Source: Monosporascus cannonballus (lineage: Eukaryota > Ascomycota > Sordariomycetes > Xylariales). From it: 64,000 bases of DNA. The translations under genes were made by a program, and so were the position numbers. The stretch lies in NCBI GenBank assembly GCA_004154925.1, contig QJNS01000021.1:1-64000 (forward strand), read 5' to 3'. The notes below the pieces were generated by a model. That model was given only the letters and a program-made list of their open reading frames with translations. It did no database searches and was not told the DNA's origin. Below are positions 61,235-64,000 of the stretch, piece after piece. Positions within the stretch are counted from its first letter, which is position 1; each line of letters begins with the position of its first letter.

Positions 61235-61653
61235 TGTTACGACCTGACAAGCCACGGCCTCCAGGAACGGTCGCAACGGAGAAGGCCAAGAAAACTATGT
61301 GGATCAGGTCACGTGATGGATCACCAACTCACTGGTGGTAAGCCAGTGAGCCGGATTACCAACTTACTGGTAATAAGCCAGTAAGCCGGATTACCAACTT
61401 ATTGGTGGTAAGCTAATAAGCCGGATTACCAACTTATTAGTAATAATCCAACTAAAGGAAAAAAATATATATATTTATTAATTCTACAATTTAAATAATT
61501 TTAATTTATAATATAATATTATTAAAGTATTTTTAATATTACGAAACATAATATGTTATTATATTTATTATTTAAATTTTTATAATATTCTTATTAATAT
61601 AAATCTGTTAACTTAAGGTTTAATAATTTAATTAAATTTTATAATTCGTTATA
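61235..61653 (+). repeat. 5' LTR of Chv-4 (419 bp) with hairpin array
   Basis: Positions 61,320-61,445 contain tandem units of about 36 bp, each an inverted repeat (such as CTCACTGG, spacer, CCAGTGAG) joined by CCGGATTACCAA. The element type is the same as the Chv-1 array but the sequence is different. TCACGTGA lies at 61,309-61,316. From about 61,446 the LTR is AT-shifted. Confidence 0.88.
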
Positions 61654-64000
61654 CGTTATAAGTTTTTATTTAATAATATCGTTAAATTTTAAATAATATT
61701 TAATATTATTAAAATATCGATTAATATTTAAAAAGATTTTACTTAATAATTTTAGGTTTAAATTCGGGAAGTAAAAAAAATTCGATAATTTAAGGTTGCG
61801 TTATTTGCTTAACCCGTTTTTACCCGTATAAAGCCTAAAAAGCCAGAATTTTACGATAAAAAAATAATTTTTAAATTTTTTTAATTTAAATACGAATTTA
61901 TTTTTATTTTTTAAACCTTAATAACTTAACGGATATAATTTTAATAATAAGAATATATTTACTAAAAAATACGGTTAATTAATTTAAATTTATTATAAAA
62001 AATTTTCTTGAAATAAAAAAAGTAAATAAGAAAATTTTTATTAATAAAATTTTTTAATTTATATTAATTTCGAAAATAAAATACGTAATAATTTCGGTAA
62101 TTTAAATAAAAAGCAATTTACGGTTTAATAATTTTTATAACTTTAATAAAAACATTTGCGTTTAAATACGCCGTAACCTTTAAAAGTTTTACGGTTAAAA
62201 TCGGATAAAAAAATAATAAAGCCGATATTTTTATCGATATATTTTATAAAAAATTAAAAATTAATATAAAAAATAAGATTATTCGGATTAAATAATTAAT
62301 TATTTTAAACCGATATATTATAAAGGTAATTAAAATTAATAATTAATAATTTGAAAAACGATAAAAAAAATAAGACAATATGCTTTACGTTCGGAATATA
62401 ATAAATTTAATTAAGGGAAAAAACAAAACGTACTTTTTATTTTTTATGGAATAGCGCTAAAACTTATGGAATTGGGTATTATTTACAGATAAAATTAAAG
62501 TCAAATTAAATACTTTAATTATAGCAAAATAAAATATAAGGTTTATAAATATAAAAAGTCTAAAAAATTACGATAAAATAATTAGACCTTTATAGCGGAA
62601 AAATAACCCAGGAATAATTAAAAAGAATTATTAATATAATTTAAATCAAATATATATCAAGTTTATAATAAAAGGTTTAATAAAGACCGTTACGATAAGA
62701 AATTTGACGAAAAATATAAAAAACCAAAAAATTGATTTAATAAATCACGTAAATATAATAAAAAATATTATAAAAATAATTATACGAATACCGGGATTAA
62801 ATAAAACAATTTTGCCCCGCAATATCCGATCGATATAATAAAATGCATATTATATACTGTCGACGACGAGAATATCCTAATTACGAAAAATGGAAATAAT
62901 ATATTTATATATAAATTACCCGAATATATTATAAAGGATTCGATTTTCCAAATTATACCGGGTATAACAAAAATAACAAATAATAATATCGATAACTTCG
63001 AATTATAGCTTTAAGAGATATTTAATAATTGGCCGAAATAAAGAATTAATCCGAAAAAAATAATGTTCGTAAAAAAACCCCTTTTCTTATTATGAATAAT
63101 ATAATTATTAAACGGAAAAGAAATTAATTTAACGTATAATAAAAAAATACTATTAAAAAGATACTACGGACCTTTATTTCGAATTAATATTTACGGTAAA
63201 CCTTTATAAAAAAAGGCCATTAAAAATACGTTAATTTATAAGAAACTTTTAAAACGATAACCAAAACGACATATAATAAAATATAATCGTAAAAATAAAA
63301 AAATAATTTATTTAATAAGAAAAGGAATTATAAAAGAATTAAAAATAATTAATACGGTTCGAAAAAATAATACGCCGATAATAACGATAAATATAACAAC
63401 TTAATATATTATATATAGAAATATAAATAAAAGTCGATAAATTCGAACAAAAATTAAAAAAAAGGTTACTTATAAGAAAACTGCAAAATAACAAAACTTA
63501 AAGAAATTAAAGGGAATTTTTAAAAAAGGTTTTAAACGCGACGATAAAAAACGTTAATAACCTTATTACTTTGGATATACGAATTAGAACGTACTAGTAT
63601 ACCGTAATAATAAATTACAGAACTTTAGGCGGAAACTATATTGTACCGGATATAATTAATAAGCTTAAATTGCTATAAAAATATAAGTTAAAATCTTATA
63701 TAACAATAAATGCCGAAAATTAAGAATTCGTTTACGATAACGGAAAAGTTATATGCGAAATTAATTATCTTAAGATTTTTATTTAAAAATAATACCAAAC
63801 GGTTAATTTCGATATCGTTTTACTTAAGAATTACAATATGATTTTAAGATTATTATAGATACGCCAGTACGGAATTTTAATTAATGGCGGAACTAACTAA
63901 GTAAAATTTGCTTTATATCTTATTAATAAATAGAAAAAAATTAAAATCTTAATATTTAATTAATACTAGCAATAAATATAAATATAAACATACGATAAAT
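61235..64000 (+). mobile_element. Chv-4, chromovirus nested in Chv-3, truncated by the window end
   Basis: The 5' LTR (61,235-61,653) begins TGTTACGACCTGAC. The internal sequence from 61,654 parallels Chv-1 from 922, with a knuckle at 62,511-62,552 whose ligands all read Tyr, and continues to the protease/start of pol at the window end. It is inserted into Chv-3 after CATAA (61,230-61,234), which would be its left duplication. The right end is outside. Apart from the U3 it is heavily RIPed. Confidence 0.88.

Noticed and set aside
61320..61445. CRISPR-like array of regularly spaced palindromic repeats
   Set aside because: Spacers are not unique, the units are contiguous tandem copies inside an LTR, and the setting is eukaryotic.

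Overview
The window looks like nuclear DNA of a filamentous ascomycete (Pezizomycotina) with a two-compartment genome. About 1-35,160 and 56,935-64,000 are extremely AT-rich. They consist of retrotransposons and DNA transposons decayed by C-to-T changes in CpA context, with CpG kept. That is the signature of RIP (repeat-induced point mutation): Cys and His codons read as Tyr, and Gln and Trp codons read as stops. Between them lies a GC-balanced island (about 35,160-56,935) with ordinary fungal coding sequence. The species cannot be named from this sequence. Element names used here (Chv, Gy-M, Fot, TRIM) are working labels.

Left AT-rich block. Chv-1 (557-7,252, +) is a Ty3/gypsy chromovirus with both LTRs and an ATTTT target duplication. 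It is followed by a 5'-truncated relative (about 8,600-11,466) and a Fot1/pogo-type DNA transposon (Fot-A, about 13,535-16,244). A larger minus-strand gypsy element, Gy-M, spans 16,390-34,633 between two 225-bp LTRs and a CTAAG duplication. It is split by three later insertions: Chv-2 (19,128-25,871, duplication ACCGC), a nearly unmutated solo LTR (26,807-27,170, duplication ATTCT) and Fot-B (about 28,830-30,685).

GC-balanced island. From left to right it holds a chromodomain plus AT-hook protein (35,555-37,186, +), a convergent RRM-like gene with one 60-nt intron (40,096-38,420, -), and a 512-residue ORF (41,647-40,109, -). That ORF lies immediately upstream of the RRM gene, in the same frame, separated by one TAG codon. 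A DHDPS-family aldolase follows (48,084-49,022, +). The remaining roughly 14 kb of the island shows no recognisable gene.

Right AT-rich block. It contains a 477-bp TRIM-like miniature LTR element (57,369-57,845, duplication CACTA), a chromovirus with a different U3 (Chv-3, from 58,481), and a second copy (Chv-4, from 61,235) inserted into Chv-3 and cut by the window end. The host genes do not form an obvious pathway. The theme is genome defence: RIP-silenced nested chromoviruses on both sides and a host chromodomain protein at the edge of the heterochromatin-like block.
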